Origin: an uncultured Actinomycetes bacterium
Lineage (GTDB): Bacteria > Actinomycetota > Acidimicrobiia > Acidimicrobiales > RAAP-2
Assembly: GCA_903873775.1 (NCBI GenBank)
Contig: CAIQPR010000025.1
Location: 1 to 42,702 of the forward strand
DNA: 42,702 bases
Reading direction: 5' to 3'
The notes under the pieces are model-generated. The model did no database searches and was not told the DNA's origin. It saw only the letters and a list, made by a program, of their open reading frames with translations. Positions 16,187-26,000 of this stretch are shown here, one piece after another. A program made the position numbers and the translations under genes. Numbering within the stretch: the stretch's first letter is position 1; every line of letters begins with the position of its first letter.

Positions 16187-17878
16187 ATGGACTTCACCCT
16201 TACTCTCATTGCACTCGTGGTGTGCCTTGGTCTGTGTTGGCGGTTTCTCGGGTCGTATCTCGTCGCCGTCTTCGAGGGTCGTGTGCGGTACTTGCGCGTG
16301 ATCGAGCGACCGATCTATCGACTGCTCCGCACGGATCCCGACGCCGAGCAGACGTGGCAGCGCTACGCCGTCTCTCTCGTCATGTTCTCGGGCGTCACGG
16401 TTCTGGTCACCTATCTCTTCCTCGTGACCCAGGGCCACCTGCCCTTCAATCCTCTGCACCTTGGCAACGTGACGCCGGCGCTCGCGTTCAACACCGCCGT
16501 GAGCTTTCTCACCAATACGGATTGGCAGAATTACGGCGGTGAGACGACGATGTCGTACTTCTCACAGCTCATGGGGCTGGAGTTTCACCAGTTCCTGTCG
16601 GCGGCCGTCGGCCTCGGCGCTGCGATCGCCGTGATTCGCGGACTCGCCAATCGTGGCAAGCCGACGATCGGGAACTTCTGGGTCGACACCGTGCGGGGCA
16701 CGTTGTACGTGCTGGTTCCCGTGTCCTTTGTTCTCGGCGTCATCTTCGTGGCGCAGGGAGCGATTGAGACTTTTGCGGGTCCGGTCCACGTCCACAACGC
16801 ATTGACGGGCGTCTCCCAAACCATTGCGAGGGGACCCTTCGCGTTCATGGAGTCGATCAAGCAGTTCGGCACCAATGGCGGAGGTTCTCTCAATGCGAAC
16901 AGTGCGCACCCCTTTGAGAACCCCACTGGGCTGACGAACTTCTTGTCGATCGTGGCCCTCCTCGCCATTCCGGTGGCTCTGACGTATGTGTTCGGCCGGA
17001 TGGTGGGACGGCTGCGTGAAGGCGTCGCCGTCCTGCTCGCGATGGCGATCCTCTTCGGCGCCTGGACCGGGATCGCGGCCTTCGCGGAACACCAGTCCAA
17101 CCCGGCGGTCGCCAGAGGCGGCGTCGTCACGCAGGTGCAGGGGAACCCCGAAGGAAAAGAAGTGCGCTTCGGCGAGTCCTCGTCCGCACTCTTTGGGGTG
17201 TCGTCCACCATGACGTCGACGGGTTCTGCCGACAGTGCGTACGACTCGTTCACCCCCATGGGGGGTTTTGCCCTCATGACCGGCATGATGCTGGGGGAAG
17301 TGAGCCCTGGTGGCGTGGGTTCGGGCATGTACACGATCTTGCTCTTCGCGATTATCGCGGTGTTCATCGGTGGCCTCATGATCGGACGAACGCCGGAGTA
17401 TCTCGGCAAGAAGATTCAAGCTCGAGAGGTCAAACTCGCGGGCATCGGTGTGCTCGTGATGCCGTTGACGGTTCTGATTCTCACCGCCATTGCGGTGTCC
17501 ATCCAACAGGGTCGTGTCGGCGTCGGGAATGCGGGACCGCACGGGTTCAGCGAGATTCTCTACGCCTTCACGTCGCAGGCCAATAACAACGGCTCGGCGT
17601 TCGGAGGCCTGACGGGCAACTCGCCCTTCTACAACATCACCGGCGGTATCGCCATGCTGATCGGGCGCTTTGGAGTGTTAATCCCGGCGCTCGCCCTCGC
17701 GGGTTCCTTGGCGGCAAAGCCCGTTGTCCCCGCTGGTCTCGGCACGTTCCGGACCGACAACACGATGTTCGTGGGGCTCCTCCTCGGGGTGATCTTGATC
17801 GTGGGCGGGCTGACGTTCTTCCCCGCTCTCGCGCTCGGCCCGATTGTTGAACAACTCAGTCACGGAAGGTTCTGGTAA
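16187..17878 (+). CDS. kdpA: KdpA, K+-channel-like subunit of the K+-transporting ATPase
   Basis: 563 residues, normal for KdpA, with about ten helices. The four selectivity-loop regions of this channel-superfamily subunit are present in order: [57 protein letters not shown] and [14 protein letters not shown]. The second loop usually reads GTNGGGFFNANSAHP; here the two Phe are Ser-Leu. The third loop has Tyr where His-Asp-Ser is usual (YDS). KdpA carries K+ from outside through its filter towards the KdpB pump core. Its stop and the kdpB start share one base (TAATG). Confidence 0.95.
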   Translation: MDFTLTLIALVVCLGLCWRFLGSYLVAVFEGRVRYLRVIERPIYRLLRTDPDAEQTWQRYAVSLVMFSGVTVLVTYLFLVTQGHLPFNPLHLGNVTPALAFNTAVSFLTNTDWQNYGGETTMSYFSQLMGLEFHQFLSAAVGLGAAIAVIRGLANRGKPTIGNFWVDTVRGTLYVLVPVSFVLGVIFVAQGAIETFAGPVHVHNALTGVSQTIARGPFAFMESIKQFGTNGGGSLNANSAHPFENPTGLTNFLSIVALLAIPVALTYVFGRMVGRLREGVAVLLAMAILFGAWTGIAAFAEHQSNPAVARGGVVTQVQGNPEGKEVRFGESSSALFGVSSTMTSTGSADSAYDSFTPMGGFALMTGMMLGEVSPGGVGSGMYTILLFAIIAVFIGGLMIGRTPEYLGKKIQAREVKLAGIGVLVMPLTVLILTAIAVSIQQGRVGVGNAGPHGFSEILYAFTSQANNNGSAFGGLTGNSPFYNITGGIAMLIGRFGVLIPALALAGSLAAKPVVPAGLGTFRTDNTMFVGLLLGVILIVGGLTFFPALALGPIVEQLSHGRFW

Positions 17879-19947
17879 TGACCGACACACTTCACGCAGC
17901 TCACGACGACGCGCGTGTCAACAGCCCGCACGGCGTCGCCCAACAACGCAGTCTCTTTGATCGCACGATCCTGCGACAGGCGTCCTTGGACGCCCTGCGC
18001 AAGCTCGACCCGCGCGTCCAGGTGCGTAACCCGGTGATGTTCGTGGTCTACATCGGCACGATGGTGTGTCTTGCGTACTGCGTCTCGCAGCCGTCGGTCT
18101 TCGTCATCTCCATCACCGCGTGGCTCGCCCTGACGGTGCTGTTCGCGAATTTCGCCGAAGCCATGGCCGAGGGGCGCGGAAAGGCACAAGCCGACACCCT
18201 GCGCAAGATGCGCTCGGACACGACCGCCCGCAAGATCGGCGCGGACGGCGTGGAGTCACTCGTCCCCGCGGGAGATCTTCATAAGGGTGACCGCGTTATC
18301 TGCGAAGCGGGCGACGTCATTCCCTCGGACGGCGAAATTGTCGAAGGTGTCGCGTCTGTCGACGAGTCCGCCATCACTGGAGAATCCGCACCCGTCATCC
18401 GGGAGTCTGGCGGCGACCGGTCCGCAGTGACCGGGGGAACAACGGTCTTGAGTGACCGGATCGTCATCGAGATCACGGCGGAACGGGGCCACACCTTCCT
18501 CGACCGCATGATCGGTCTCGTGGAAGGCGCCAACCGTCAGAAGACACCGAACGAGATCGCCCTCACGATTTTGTTGGCCGTGCTCACCATTGTGTTCCTG
18601 CCGGTCGTCGTGGCTCTACAGCCCTTCGGGAAATACGCGGGAGCCCCCGTGAGTGTGGTCGTCATTGTCGCCCTGCTCGTGTGTTTGATCCCGACAACTA
18701 TCGGCGCATTGCTCAGTGCGATCGGCATCGCGGGCATGGACCGACTCGTGCAGCGCAACGTGCTCGCGATGAGCGGCCGTGCGGTCGAAGCAGCGGGGGA
18801 CGTCCAAACTCTCCTGCTCGACAAGACCGGCACGATCACCCTGGGTAATCGCATGGCGAGCCGCTTCTTGCCGGTCGGTACGCACACCGAGGCCGACGTC
18901 GCCAACATCGCGCAGCTCGCGTCACTAGCCGACGAAACGCCGGAAGGTCGATCCATCGTGGTGCTCGCGAAGGAGAGGTTCAATCTTCGCGAGCGTGATC
19001 TCGGCACTGGTCACGTCTTTGTCCCCTTCACTGCCGTGACGCGCATGTCCGGGCTCGACCTCGGTGAACGACAGATTCGCAAAGGCGCGTCCGACTCCGT
19101 GCGTAACTGGGTGGAGATGGCGGGCGGCGTGGTGCCCCCCGACCTCTCCGCGGTTGTTGACGGCATCGCGCGTCAGGGCTCCACGCCGCTGGTCGTCGCG
19201 GACGGCACAGACATTGTCGGTGTCGTTGAGCTGAAGGACATCGTGAAGCAGGGGATCGCCGAGCGCTTCGCCGAGATGCGCGCCATGGGTATCCGCACGA
19301 TCATGATCACCGGTGACAATCCGTTGACCGCAGCGGCGATCGCCCAGGAGGCGGGTGTCGATGACTTCCTGGCCGAGGCCACACCCGAGACCAAGATGCG
19401 TCTCATCAAGAAAGAGCAAGAGGGTGGCAAGTTAGTCGCGATGACCGGCGACGGCACGAATGATGCACCTGCGCTGGCTCAGGCGGATGTCGGCGTGGCC
19501 ATGAATTCAGGCACGAATGCGGCGAAAGAGGCCGGCAACATGGTGGACCTTGATTCCAACCCCACCAAGCTGATCGACGTCGTGGAGATCGGCAAGCAAT
19601 TGCTGATTACCCGCGGAGCCTTGACGACGTTCTCTATCGCGAACGATGTGGCCAAGTACTTCGCCATTATTCCCGCCTTGTTCGTGGCGACCTATCGACC
19701 ACTCAACGCTCTCAACATCATGCACTTGCACAATTCGCAGTCCGCAGTGCTGTCCGCCGTGATCTTCAACGCCCTCGTGATCATCGCGTTGATCCCGCTG
19801 GCGCTGCGCGGCGTGAAGTTCCGACCGAGCTCGGCCGCCGCCCTGCTGCGCCGCAATGTGTGGATCTACGGCGTCGGCGGCATCGTTTTGCCGTTCGTCG
19901 GCATCAAATTGATCGACCTTCTTCTCACCGCGACGGGAGCCTACTAA
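17878..19947 (+). CDS. kdpB: KdpB, ATP-hydrolysing P-type subunit of the K+-transporting ATPase
   Basis: 689 residues with P-type ATPase motifs in order: TGES in the actuator loop (167-170), the phosphorylation site [10 protein letters not shown] with D315, the nucleotide-binding region, and [18 protein letters not shown] in the hinge. This is the class IA enzyme that drives K+ uptake together with KdpA. The Ser of TGES is the position known in E. coli KdpB to be phosphorylated for inhibition at high K+; it is retained. It starts on the last base of the kdpA stop and its own stop shares a base with the kdpC ATG, so the subunits are tightly coupled. Confidence 0.96.
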   Translation: MTDTLHAAHDDARVNSPHGVAQQRSLFDRTILRQASLDALRKLDPRVQVRNPVMFVVYIGTMVCLAYCVSQPSVFVISITAWLALTVLFANFAEAMAEGRGKAQADTLRKMRSDTTARKIGADGVESLVPAGDLHKGDRVICEAGDVIPSDGEIVEGVASVDESAITGESAPVIRESGGDRSAVTGGTTVLSDRIVIEITAERGHTFLDRMIGLVEGANRQKTPNEIALTILLAVLTIVFLPVVVALQPFGKYAGAPVSVVVIVALLVCLIPTTIGALLSAIGIAGMDRLVQRNVLAMSGRAVEAAGDVQTLLLDKTGTITLGNRMASRFLPVGTHTEADVANIAQLASLADETPEGRSIVVLAKERFNLRERDLGTGHVFVPFTAVTRMSGLDLGERQIRKGASDSVRNWVEMAGGVVPPDLSAVVDGIARQGSTPLVVADGTDIVGVVELKDIVKQGIAERFAEMRAMGIRTIMITGDNPLTAAAIAQEAGVDDFLAEATPETKMRLIKKEQEGGKLVAMTGDGTNDAPALAQADVGVAMNSGTNAAKEAGNMVDLDSNPTKLIDVVEIGKQLLITRGALTTFSIANDVAKYFAIIPALFVATYRPLNALNIMHLHNSQSAVLSAVIFNALVIIALIPLALRGVKFRPSSAAALLRRNVWIYGVGGIVLPFVGIKLIDLLLTATGAY

Positions 19948-20516
19948 TGCGTACTGCCTTTTTCCGATCCGTCACCCTGACCATCATCATGTTGGTGATG
20001 GTGGGTGTTGTCTACCCGCTGGCCGGTTGGGCGGTGTCGGAGGTGGCCTTCCACCACCAAGCCGACGGTTCGCTGACGGCGAACGGCTCTACGTTGATTG
20101 GTCAACCCTGGAACAACGGGACATCCATCAACCCGATGTGGTTCAACGGACGGCCGGACGCTGATGACCCGCTCGTCGTGAACGGCGTCGCGGGGGAGAG
20201 TGGCGCAGCCAACTTGGGTCCTCGATCGAAGGTCCTCGCACAGAAGGTGTCGGCACTGGTCGCCGAGTGGCGTGCGGTCGGGGTGACGCCGACCCCGGAC
20301 CTTGTGACCTCGTCGGGTTCGGGCCTCGATCCGGATATTTCACCGCTCGACGCCGAGGTGCAGATCCCGATGATTTCTCATTCGCGAGGTCTGTCACCAG
20401 CGGTATTGCGACACCTCATCAAAGAACAGACCCACGGCGCACAACTGGGTTTTCTCGGTAGCCCCTACGTCAACGTTCTGGCGTTGAACGAAGCCCTCGC
20501 CGCCCTCGCGAAGTAG
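19947..20516 (+). CDS. kdpC: KdpC subunit of the K+-transporting ATPase
   Basis: 189 residues from ATG 19947, which shares its first base with the kdpB stop; in-frame starts further upstream lie inside kdpB and are not needed. An N-terminal anchor helix (about 8-30) is followed by an extracytoplasmic domain with TLIGQPW, WFNGRPDA, GAANLGPRS and SGSGLDPDISP. The last is the KdpC signature, with Asp where most sequences have His. KdpC binds KdpA and increases nucleotide affinity of KdpB. The stop codon lies inside a predicted hairpin. Confidence 0.94.
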   Translation: MRTAFFRSVTLTIIMLVMVGVVYPLAGWAVSEVAFHHQADGSLTANGSTLIGQPWNNGTSINPMWFNGRPDADDPLVVNGVAGESGAANLGPRSKVLAQKVSALVAEWRAVGVTPTPDLVTSSGSGLDPDISPLDAEVQIPMISHSRGLSPAVLRHLIKEQTHGAQLGFLGSPYVNVLALNEALAALAK

Positions 20517-20531
20517 CGAGCGGCGAAGGGC
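20493..20531 (+). terminator. hairpin across the kdpC stop, candidate terminator
   Basis: GCCCTCGCCGC (20493-20503) pairs with GCGGCGAAGGGC (20520-20531) with a one-base bulge, and an inner TCGC/GCGA pair extends the stem. It is a GC-rich stem spanning the last kdpC codons and stop. There is no T-run, so it is at best a weak or U-tract-independent terminator. Confidence 0.4.
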
Positions 20532-20565
20532 GGGGACCGGAGTCACTCGTGGCGCGGCAAGGTCG

Positions 20566-20571
20566 TAAGTT
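20566..20571 (+). promoter_or_regulatory. candidate -10 box of the 20578 gene (leaderless)
   Basis: TAAGTT followed by 6 nt and GTG 20578, with no Shine-Dalgarno sequence. It fits the same spacing as other candidate leaderless starts. Confidence 0.4.
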
Positions 20572-20577
20572 GGATGT

Positions 20578-21048
20578 GTGGACAACGTCGAGCACAGCGT
20601 TGAGGAAACGCCCCGCCACCTCAGGGACGATCTTCGCGAGCGATCCCCCATTCTTCGGGTCCTCGCCCTGGTGGCCGTCGTCGTTCTCACGGTGGGCGGC
20701 ATCTTGTTGTTCGGACCCACGTCTTCGGAACAACCGACGGGATCCGTTGATGGACTCCAGACGAGTGTGTCGGAAAATCTCATCTTGAATCACGTACCAG
20801 CGTCGGCGTTCATGGTGTCCGTCTCCTTGTCGACCGTTGATACACACTGGGCGGAATTCACCGTGACACCCACAAAGCTGGCCCACGGGGCAGTGAGTGA
20901 GTTTTACGGATACGCGCACTTCCAATCGCACCGTTGGGTCGTGATCACGACCGGAACCAGCAATGTCGGATGCGCCACGGCTGCCGCCGGGGCTCTGGTG
21001 CCGGGCAATGTTCTCGACGGATTTGGCCGCGCCTGCCCCCCGATGTAA
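20578..21048 (+). CDS. small single-pass membrane protein, unknown function
   Basis: 156 residues from GTG 20578. An acidic, cytoplasmic N-terminus (about 25 residues) is followed by one helix (ILRVLALVAVVVLTVGGILL, about 25-44) and then about 110 residues outside the membrane. The outer domain alternates hydrophobic and polar residues (likely beta-rich), with a Cys pair (NVGCATAAAG ... GRACPP) near the end that could form a disulfide. No family recognised. It lies between the kdp operon and the iron operon with its own candidate promoter, so it need not belong to either. Codon use matches the neighbours and the frame is uninterrupted, which supports a real gene. Confidence 0.65.
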   Translation: MDNVEHSVEETPRHLRDDLRERSPILRVLALVAVVVLTVGGILLFGPTSSEQPTGSVDGLQTSVSENLILNHVPASAFMVSVSLSTVDTHWAEFTVTPTKLAHGAVSEFYGYAHFQSHRWVVITTGTSNVGCATAAAGALVPGNVLDGFGRACPPM

Positions 21049-21073
21049 CACCGGGTGTCACTTCGGTTAGGCT
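21045..21073 (+). promoter_or_regulatory. candidate promoter of the iron operon
   Basis: GTAACA (21045-21050) and TAGGCT (21068-21073) are separated by 17 nt. The -10-like element lies in the centre of the 29-nt palindrome, so a bound repressor would block RNA polymerase directly. The -35 half is only a partial match. Confidence 0.35.
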
Positions 21074-21085
21074 AACCGAAGTGAC
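21057..21085. promoter_or_regulatory. 29-nt perfect palindrome, DtxR/IdeR-type operator
   Basis: Arms GTCACTTCGGTTAG (21057-21070) and CTAACCGAAGTGAC (21072-21085) are exact reverse complements around a single G. The core GGTTAGGCTAACC closely resembles the iron-box consensus of DtxR/IdeR repressors (TTAGGTTAGSCTAACCTAA). It lies 45 nt upstream of the FTR1 start and the operon encodes a DtxR-family protein, so autoregulated iron control is likely. Confidence 0.75.
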
Positions 21086-21130
21086 GCGGCATCTTCAGAC
21101 TGTCAGTTTCGGCCTCGACGGGCGTGATCG

Positions 21131-22009
21131 ATGATTCCGACTTTCGTCATTTTTCTTCGGGAAGGCATCGAAGCCTCCATGATTGTGGCCATTCTCTTGG
21201 CGTACCTTGACGGCATCGGTCAGCGTCGTTATTTCCGTGATGTGTATACGGGTGTCGGTGCGGCCATGCTCTTGATTCTCGTCGGCGGCATTGCCGCGTA
21301 CGTCTTCGTGAAGAGTTACGACGGTTCGACGGTGCAGACGGTCTTCGAGACGGTGACGTATGTGGTGGCGGCGGTGGCGCTCACCTACATGACCTTTTGG
21401 ATGCAGTCGCACGCCGCCAATTTGACTAAGGAGTTGCAGCGCCGTAGTGACGATGCGATCTCGTCGGGATCACGACTCGGCATGTTTGCCCTTGCGTTTA
21501 CCTCAGTGGGGCGAGAAGGTCTCGAGACGATGGTGTTCACCTTGGCGATTGTGTTCGCCAACGCCGAACAGGCGGCGACCAGCCGGGGGAGTACGCGTCA
21601 ATTGATTCTGGGCGCCGTCGTCGGACTCGCCGTCGCGCTGGCCTGCGCGGCCGCCATCTATCGCTTCGGCCGGCGCATGAACATGCGGCGCTTCTTTCGG
21701 GTCCTCGGTTTGATTTTGATGTTCTTCGCAGCCGGACTCGTGGCCGACGCCGTGGAGAACATGCAACAACTCGGGTGGTTGCCGTGGGGACGAAGCGTGG
21801 TGTGGGACACCAGTACGTTTATGTCTGAGGCGAGCTCCGTCGGCGACGTTTTTCATTCGCTCCTGGGATACGCCGATCAGCCCACGGTGCTGCAAGTCAT
21901 TGCGTGGTGCGCGTATCTCGCAATCGCGGGTGGCCTCTACGCGCGTCGCACGCGCGGACGTCGCCCACCGGCACCCGTGGCGGCATCAGCTTCCGGTCGT
22001 GCGTCGTGA
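21131..22009 (+). CDS. efeU: FTR1/EfeU-family iron permease
   Basis: 292 residues with about seven helices. Both REGxE motifs typical of the oxidase-dependent iron permeases are present: FLREGIEAS (R10-E14) and GREGLETM (R128-E132). These Glu residues coordinate iron as it passes the membrane. Partner EfeO/EfeB genes are not in the window, so the protein may act alone or with proteins encoded elsewhere. It is transcribed from behind the DtxR-type palindrome and overlaps the repressor gene by GTGA. efeU is used as the name of the family member; strict orthology to the E. coli three-part system is not shown. Confidence 0.9.
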   Translation: MIPTFVIFLREGIEASMIVAILLAYLDGIGQRRYFRDVYTGVGAAMLLILVGGIAAYVFVKSYDGSTVQTVFETVTYVVAAVALTYMTFWMQSHAANLTKELQRRSDDAISSGSRLGMFALAFTSVGREGLETMVFTLAIVFANAEQAATSRGSTRQLILGAVVGLAVALACAAAIYRFGRRMNMRRFFRVLGLILMFFAAGLVADAVENMQQLGWLPWGRSVVWDTSTFMSEASSVGDVFHSLLGYADQPTVLQVIAWCAYLAIAGGLYARRTRGRRPPAPVAASASGRAS

Positions 22010-22698
22010 CGGCGGACCGCGACGACGCCACCCGTTCGGCGGTTGTCGACCGTTATCTCGAGTGCATTTTCTATATTGACGCTGAGGGCGATGTGGTGCG
22101 GCCCGGACGACTCGCCACCTGGCTGGGGGTCGCTCCACCCACGGTGACGGAGACCATTCGGAGGCTCGAGCGCGATGGCTGGGTCGTCGTGGCGACAGAT
22201 CGATCAATCGCCCTAACGAACCGTGGGCGCGACGCCGCCTCGGATCTCGTGCGCCGGCACCGCGTGTTGGAACGTTGGCTGACCGATGTCTTGGGTTTCG
22301 ACTGGGTGACGGCGGACGTGGAAGCAGAGCGACTCGCGACCGCGATGTCGGATGAAGTCGTGCAACGACTAGATGACGCCATGGGTCACCCGGCGACGTG
22401 CCCGCACGGCAACGTCATCCCCGGGCGTCAAGTAGGGCTCGACTCGTCTCTCACGGCTTTGTCTGATGTGCGAAGCGCACGTGAGGTGACGGTTCGCCGT
22501 ATATCGGAGGTGGCGGAGCACGACGGTCATCCGCTCCTTCGCCGACTCGCCGATGCGGGCGTGAGCGAAGGTCAGGTGGTGAGCGTGCTGGGCACTGATG
22601 CTGACTCCATCACTATTGACGTGTCGGGATCTTCCTGCACGCTGCCACTCTCGTCGGCGTCATTTGTGTGGGTTGAGGAGTGTGTGTCCACGCAGTGA
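22006..22698 (+). CDS. DtxR/IdeR/MntR-family metal-dependent transcriptional repressor
   Basis: 230 residues from GTG 22006, overlapping the permease stop by 4 nt; the open frame extends upstream but only inside the permease gene. It has an N-terminal winged helix (GRLATWLGVAPPTVTETIRRLERDGWVVV), a dimerisation/metal domain containing RRHRVLERWLTDVLGF and AMSDEVVQRL, the CPHGNVIPG turn, and a C-terminal SH3/FeoA-like domain (GVSEGQVVSVLG onward). The family represses iron or manganese uptake when the metal is bound. By eye, the H79 and E83 equivalents of DtxR remain, but the primary-site Cys102/Glu105/His106 positions read Glu/Ala/Thr. The metal specificity is therefore unclear. Confidence 0.88.
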   Translation: MTADRDDATRSAVVDRYLECIFYIDAEGDVVRPGRLATWLGVAPPTVTETIRRLERDGWVVVATDRSIALTNRGRDAASDLVRRHRVLERWLTDVLGFDWVTADVEAERLATAMSDEVVQRLDDAMGHPATCPHGNVIPGRQVGLDSSLTALSDVRSAREVTVRRISEVAEHDGHPLLRRLADAGVSEGQVVSVLGTDADSITIDVSGSSCTLPLSSASFVWVEECVSTQ

Positions 22699-22718
22699 CG
22701 AATCTTCGGCGAGATTCG
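22699..22718 (+). terminator. candidate terminator of the iron operon
   Basis: CGAATCT and AGATTCG form a 7-bp stem with a 6-nt loop immediately after the repressor stop codon. No T-run follows, so the call is tentative. Confidence 0.4.
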
Positions 22719-23007
22719 ACGCGTTGCGTTGAGCCCTGCTGTGCAGAGTAAAGGTGATGGGGTGTAGACATGGGTCGAGGTGGCGAGAAGATGACCGACT
22801 TTTCCACGGGTACGAGGACATTCGACGGGCATTCCTTCGACCCGGCCTCAGTGCGGTTACTTCGACCGAATCTCTCGACGGGTGGCGACCCTATTTTCCC
22901 TGGCCAAGTCGGTCAAATGGTGGGGCGAACCTCGACGTCGACCCGTGGTGGGCAACGCGAGATCAACTCGCAGACTCACCGGGAAGATGACGGTCGTATG
23001 ACAAATC
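22719..23007. other. intergenic region without a convincing gene
   Basis: About 290 nt between the iron operon and the promoter of the giant gene. An open frame from 22770 to 23060 (96 codons) crosses it. It has no recognisable domain, its C-terminal codons run into the promoter of the next gene and it includes odd low-conservation composition, so I do not call it. No RNA gene or riboswitch fold is evident to me by eye. It may hold upstream regulatory sites for the giant gene. Confidence 0.4.
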
Positions 23008-23037
23008 TTGACGGTCTGTCACGTTCACCCCTAGACT
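23008..23037 (+). promoter_or_regulatory. sigma-70-type promoter of the giant repeat protein gene
   Basis: TTGACG (23008-23013), an 18-nt spacer and TAGACT (23032-23037) make the best housekeeping promoter in the window. Transcription would start near 23044, giving a leader of about 43 nt that carries two perfect palindromes. Confidence 0.6.
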
Positions 23038-23042
23038 GTCGA

Positions 23043-23068
23043 AGAAAATATTTTCTATGAGTCGACTC
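23043..23068. promoter_or_regulatory. two adjacent palindromes in the leader of the giant gene
   Basis: AGAAAATATTTTCT (23043-23056) and GAGTCGACTC (23059-23068) are both perfect and lie 2 nt apart, right at and after the predicted transcription start. An AT-rich block this pure is unusual here. Either could bind a repressor; as RNA each could form a small hairpin ahead of the AAAGGA ribosome site at 23073-23078. Confidence 0.4.
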
Positions 23069-23086
23069 TGATAAAGGACGTACCGG

Positions 23087-26000
23087 GTGACAACGGTTCC
23101 CACTAATGCTCTTCGTCGCGCACTACGCGTGGCAACCGCTCTGGCGGTCTCGATCGGCTCTGCAGCGGTGCTCCTCGGCGCCAGCGCAGACGCAACGACT
23201 GCGCACGCCGCGTCGCTGCACTCCGCGGTCAGTCACCCGCACACCGGAGGCTCCGGTGGATCATCGACCACCGTTCCCTCGGCGCCGCTGTCACCGGCCG
23301 CCGCGGTGAATGGAACACAGGGCGCCACTGTCACGTGGGCCGCACCGAGTTCCGACGGCGGAAGCTCACTCACCGGTTACGTCGTTACGTCGCCGGAGAA
23401 TCCGTCTCTCAGTGATCACGTGTCGTCAACGACGACGTCGGTGACACTGACTGGCCTGGCTGCGAACACTCCCACGACCTTCGACATCGTCGCGGTCAAC
23501 AGCGTTGGCTCGAGCACCGCAGCAGTGACGAATGTCATCGTGCCGGCGGGAGTTGGGGCGTCGTGCTCTTTGTATTGGACCGGCGCGGCAAATTCCAATT
23601 GGAGCGATGCGGGCAACTGGTCGGCGTCAAACAACGGAACGAGTGCGGGTCGCGTCCCCACGTCCTCTGACGTCGTGTGTTTCTCCAGTGCACCAGCCAC
23701 ATCGTCAGTGGTGCTGTCCAGCAGCGCGACGGTGAAGGGAATTCAGTGGCCGGCAGCGGGAAGTGTGACGCCGGCATTGACGATCGCGTGGAACGGTTCG
23801 CTCTCGGTCACCGATGACCCAGCGAGCGATGTCGCGACGTTGACGCAGAACGGTCCGCTGAGCCTCGGCCAGCAGACGGCGCTTCGCACGTCCTCGTGGA
23901 CGACCGGCGGGGTTCCAGTTGTGTCGGGACCCGGGTCGATCATCGTGTCTGACGGTGGTGTGGCAAATCTTGGTGGTGAATGGCCCACCTTGAATAGCGG
24001 CGCCACGCTGATCAACCAAGGCACGGTCAACCTTCCGTCCGGCTCAACGTTGTACATCGGGGGCCACTCGGTCATTGACAACCTTGCCGTGTTCAACATG
24101 GGCAACCAGACCGACATTTGCAATCTCGATTCTTCCGGTAATTACTTCGATAACGGCTTCGGCGCCACGCTGAACGCCAATGCCACGACGGGCGCCGCGC
24201 AACTCCACGTCGCGTACTCGAACCAAGGCACCACCGATGTCAATGGTGGATCCCTGGTGATGTACTACGGCACGGCGACAAATATCCCCGACGCCGGTCC
24301 GTGGAACGTCGCTACGGGTACGCGTCTCGTCGTTGACGCCGCTCGCTCATTCTCGAGTTCCACTCCTGTGTCGGGTCACGGAACCTTGGTTGTTGACGCG
24401 CCAGTCAGCGCCGGTCCGTCCTCCATTTCGTCATCGCTGGATGTGGAAGCTCCGCTGACCTTGACCGACAGCGCCAGCCTCGACGTCTACGCCCTCACCC
24501 TCAATTCGTCGGTCACTGGTGGATCCTTGACGGACTCGGTCTCCCTGACGGTGCCGACGGGCGCCACGCCTTCGCTGGTCGGCACGGTCGTGACGAACGC
24601 GAGTGGTGCGAGCGGGTCGATCGGCAACAACGCTCACGTCACGATTACGAATCACGGTGCTATCGACAACGCTGGCAGTTTGTCCCTCGCCAACGCAGCT
24701 TTGATCGAGAGCACGGACGGAACAGGCTCATTCGCTAACACCGGTACGACCACCGTGACCTCGGGAACCGCGTCGGTCAACGTGGCGTCCTCGAACTCAG
24801 GAACCTTGGTGCTGGGCTACAACACGCTTGACTTCAATGGCTCGCTGACCGAAACGTCGTCGGCGATCGTGAAGGCGTCGATCGACAACGCGGGATACGG
24901 TTCGCTCAACACCGGCTACGGAGCGGTGTTGGCGGGTGCCGTCATTGTCACCGTTGACCCGTCGCTCACGTTCTCAGGCACGAGTGCGTCGTACACGATC
25001 GTCACCGGCACCTCGGCGACGAACACGACCGTGGCCTCAACGCCCGGCGTTGTGTCACTGTCCTCGGTGACCTCGAGCGGTACAACCGTGACGCTGTACA
25101 CCGCCCCGCAGATCACGAGCTCGAATACGACCACGTTCATTGCGGGATCCTCCGACACGTTCCACGTCACCGTTGACGGTCTCGGAACAATTACGTACGG
25201 TGAAACCGGCACACTGCCCACTGGCGTGACCTTCAACACCACCACGGGCGTGCTCTCAGGAACCGCAACCCAGTCGGGTTCCTTCCCCATCACGATCACG
25301 GCAACCAACGCCAAGGGAACGGCGACCCAGTCGTTCACCCTCGTTGTCGACCAGGCGCCGAACATCACGAGCGCGAACCACACCACATTCACCACGGGCA
25401 CCGCGGGCACATTCACGCTGACCTCAACGGGTTACTTGCCGGCGACCTACAGCGAGACCGGCGCCCTCCCCACAGGAGTGACCTTCAACGCGTCAACCGG
25501 AGTTTTGTCAGGAACACCCGCCGCCGGTACCGGCGGTTCGTACACGTTGACGTTCACCGCGACCAACGCAACGGGAACGTCGACGCAAACCTTTACGCTC
25601 ACCGTGGTCCAGCCTCCGGTCATCACGAGCGCGAACCACACCACGTTCACCACGGGTGCGGCGGGGACGTTCTCAGTCACCTCGACTGGCTTCCCGACGG
25701 TGTCGTATTCCGAGTCCGGTGCACTACCGACCGGCGTGACGTTTAACTCAACGACGGGTGTGCTGTCGGGTACCCCGGGTGTCGGTACGGGTAAGACCTA
25801 CTCGATCACGATTTCGGCGACGAACGGCGTGACGACGACCACGCAGAGTTTCACTCTGACGGTCAACCAGCCGCCCGTGATTACCAGTGCCTCGAACGCG
25901 ATTTTCACGGTCAACGTGTCGAACACCTTCACGGTGACGTCGACCGGGTTCCCGGGCGCGACCTACAGCGAGACCGGCACCCTCCCGTCGGGAGTGACGT

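Noticed and set aside
22770..23060. 96-codon open frame upstream of the giant gene
   Set aside because: No recognisable domain, and it runs through the TTGACG/TAGACT promoter. A second start at 22791 does not improve it. Retained only as intergenic sequence.
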